Part shown: one piece after another, positions 5,275 through 6,785 of the stretch | Numbering within the stretch: position 1 is the stretch's first letter | How the letters are laid out: every line of letters begins with the position of its first letter | DNA from: Planctomycetota bacterium | GTDB taxonomy: Bacteria; Planctomycetota; Phycisphaerae; Phycisphaerales; SM1A02 | Length of the DNA stretch: 6,785 nt | Direction of reading: 5' to 3' | Assembly: GCA_009924765.1 (NCBI GenBank) | Contig: RFQW01000092.1 | Location: 1 to 6,785 of the forward strand | The notes under the pieces: model-generated | Told to the model about the DNA's origin: nothing | The model's input: the letters and a program-made list of their open reading frames with translations, nothing else | Databases searched by the model: none | Position numbers and translations under genes: made by a program

Positions 5275-6747
5275 TCAGCGCACTTCGGGCCGGATGCGCT
5301 CGTGGATTTCGGCGAAGATCTGCAGTGGCACCTTGGCGAAGGCCTTGGTGAGCGCCGGATCGAAGTGCGTGCCCGCATCCTGCTGGATGATGGCCATGGC
5401 CTTCTCCAGCGGAAATCCGTCGCGATACGGACGCTTGCTGGTGATCGCGTCGAACACGTCGGCGATGGCGATGATGCGGCCGATGAGCGAGATGCCTTCA
5501 CCGGCCTTCTTGTGCGGGTAGCCGGTGCCGTCCCACTTCTCGTGGTGCTCGAGCACGCCGGGCAGCACGTCATGGAGCCACTCATACTTGCTCAGGAGTC
5601 TGTGCCCAGCCTCAGGATGCTTCGCGATCTCGGCAAATTCCTCCTCGGTGAGTTTGCCTGGCTTGCGCAGCACGGCGTCTGGAACGCCAATCTTGCCGAA
5701 GTCGTGCACGCGGCCGCATCGGTAGATCAACTCCACCTTCCCGGCATCGAGTCGAGCAGCGTCCGAGAGCAGCCTGGCGAACTCCGCCACACGGCGGGAA
5801 TGTCCACCCGAATACGGATCCTTCATTTCCACGACATCCACCATGAAGAGCAGCTCTTCCTCGAATCTCTTCAGAATTTCGAGTTTCTGCGCTGCAAAGC
5901 GAGCTAGCACATCGGCCACGCTGGCCGCCTCCTTCAGGCGCTCTTCGTCACGCCCATCACCGCGTGATTTGCCGTTGTCCAGATAGAGGCAGCCGAAATC
6001 GGTCTCTGGAGAACGCACCGGAATGCAGACCGCGCGCTGCACCTCCATTCGTTCCAGGCTGGCCGCGATGGCCGCATCGCTGGACTTCTTTGCGTCGCTC
6101 ACCACGATCGTGCCGTTGCGCGCCTCACGCAGCATGGTGCGGCTCATGCGTAGCTTGCCCGTGCGATCCATCACGTCACCCACCTGGTACAGCAGCTCCA
6201 CTCCCTCGCCCACATCGGTGCGGCGCACAAAAGCGATGTTCTCGAAGCCGGTGGCCTCGGCGGCTGCCTCCACCAGCTTACGGCGCGTGCTCTCGGCATC
6301 CTGCGACTTGTTGATGGCCTCGCTCACCTTCAGCATGAGCGCCAGGTGTCTGTGCTCGAATTCCTCGGGGCGCGACACCTTCACGCGCTCGAACTGCTCG
6401 CTCGATGCATCACCGCCACCCATCAGCGTGGCTTCGGCACCCGCACCATCCTCGTCCACCACCGCCATGCGAACCGGGCCAAGCATCAGCGTGTCGCCAT
6501 CGGCCAAACGCTGCGTTGAACCAGGCTCGAGCTTCCTGTCATTCACGAAGGTGCCACCCGAACTGCGGTCGCTGACGCTCCAGTGGCCACCAGCCCATGT
6601 CAGATTGGCGTGCGTGCGGCTGACCTGCTTGTTGTCGATCACGATGTTGCAGGTGGGGGCGCGGCCCACGGTGATGGGGCCGGGCGCCAGCAGTTCGTGC
6701 CGCGCTTCCTGCCCGGACTGATCGGAGACGAGCCAGAACTTCGCCAT
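5275..6747 (-). CDS. FHA-GAF-HD-GYP cyclic-di-GMP phosphodiesterase-like protein
   Basis: A 490-residue cytosolic signalling protein with three domains and no membrane segment. (1) FHA, about 5-98, a phosphothreonine-binding module: VGR (27-29), SRTHA (43-47), GGTFVN (64-69). (2) GAF, about 131-285, a small-molecule or redox sensor, beginning with the helix LALMLKVSEAINKS and containing CIPVRSPETDFGCLYLDN (241-258). (3) HD-GYP, about 296-487, joined to the GAF by one continuous helix. The catalytic set is complete: His316 (GGHSRRV), HDFGK (348-352), His377, His401/His402, DGTGYP (406-411) and IADVFDA (428-434). Active HD-GYP enzymes hydrolyse cyclic di-GMP to pGpG or GMP, and nothing here suggests inactivation. 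The FHA domain implies input from a Ser/Thr kinase, which is not in the window. The ATG at 6747 starts directly at the FHA fold, and TACCCT ends 6 nt before it. The DUF72 gene follows 38 bp downstream. Confidence 0.95.
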   Translation of the reverse strand: MAKFWLVSDQSGQEARHELLAPGPITVGRAPTCNIVIDNKQVSRTHANLTWAGGHWSVSDRSSGGTFVNDRKLEPGSTQRLADGDTLMLGPVRMAVVDEDGAGAEATLMGGGDASSEQFERVKVSRPEEFEHRHLALMLKVSEAINKSQDAESTRRKLVEAAAEATGFENIAFVRRTDVGEGVELLYQVGDVMDRTGKLRMSRTMLREARNGTIVVSDAKKSSDAAIAASLERMEVQRAVCIPVRSPETDFGCLYLDNGKSRGDGRDEERLKEAASVADVLARFAAQKLEILKRFEEELLFMVDVVEMKDPYSGGHSRRVAEFARLLSDAARLDAGKVELIYRCGRVHDFGKIGVPDAVLRKPGKLTEEEFAEIAKHPEAGHRLLSKYEWLHDVLPGVLEHHEKWDGTGYPHKKAGEGISLIGRIIAIADVFDAITSKRPYRDGFPLEKAMAIIQQDAGTHFDPALTKAFAKVPLQIFAEIHERIRPEVR

Positions 6748-6753
6748 GGGTGC

Positions 6754-6759
6754 AGGGTA
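6754..6759 (-). promoter_or_regulatory. Putative -10 box, leaderless HD-GYP gene
   Basis: On the minus strand TACCCT ends exactly 6 nt before the ATG at 6747. It is identical in sequence and spacing to the box before the phosphoesterase gene at 1335. There is no Shine-Dalgarno match between box and start. A CTGACA lies upstream, but only 9 bp from the box, too close for a standard -35. Confidence 0.5.
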
Positions 6760-6785
6760 CTCCAGGCCTGTCAGGGACTTGCCGT

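Noticed and set aside
4142..5521. Plus-strand frame of 459 codons opposite the DUF72 gene and the end of the HD-GYP gene
   Set aside because: Arg/Gly/His-rich shadow sequence without motifs, running across two well-supported minus-strand genes.
6748..6785. CTGACA upstream of the HD-GYP gene considered as a -35 element
   Set aside because: It is only 9 bp from the TACCCT box, too close for a standard sigma-70-type promoter.

Overview
The window is GC-rich (roughly two-thirds G+C over most of its length) and densely packed. It carries eight protein-coding genes, one of them cut by the left edge, and no RNA genes, insertion sequences, CRISPR arrays or prophage genes. The mix of genes (an FHA-GAF-HD-GYP signalling protein, a soluble glucose/sorbosone-dehydrogenase-like protein, a DUF72 protein and several small lipoproteins) and the scarcity of Shine-Dalgarno sites suggest a Planctomycetota bacterium, perhaps of the Phycisphaerae. 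That is inference from gene content; no marker gene here settles it.

Layout. Left (1-1241, minus strand): the first 47 codons of a lipoprotein that runs off the window, a 163-bp intergenic stretch, and pyrB (aspartate carbamoyltransferase, pyrimidine synthesis). Centre (1335-2926, plus strand): a calcineurin-like phosphoesterase, a two-lobed lipoprotein, and a 91-residue acidic lipoprotein whose start overlaps the stop of the previous gene. A 10-bp gap then separates this group from a convergent minus-strand group. Right (2937-6747, minus strand, transcribed from right to left): an FHA-GAF-HD-GYP protein, a DUF72 protein, and an exported PQQ-type sugar dehydrogenase-like beta-propeller whose ATG overlaps the TGA of the DUF72 gene.

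How the genes relate. pyrB is housekeeping and its neighbours do not belong to its pathway. The two plus-strand lipoproteins are translationally coupled and probably act together at the cell envelope. The DUF72 and beta-propeller genes are also coupled. The HD-GYP protein probably hydrolyses cyclic di-GMP; no diguanylate cyclase or obvious target lies nearby.

The most striking signal is in the start regions rather than in a protein. Four gene starts on both strands (1335+, 1962+, 5236-, 6747-) have a TAnnnT hexamer ending exactly 6 nt before the start codon, with no convincing Shine-Dalgarno sequence. pyrB has a similar hexamer 8 nt before its likely GTG. In contrast, the overlapping downstream gene at 2651 has a 10-nt perfect Shine-Dalgarno match. 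This pattern fits leaderless transcription of promoter-proximal genes combined with Shine-Dalgarno or coupled translation inside operons. No clearly new multi-gene system is visible. The paired lipoproteins are the best candidate for an undescribed functional unit.
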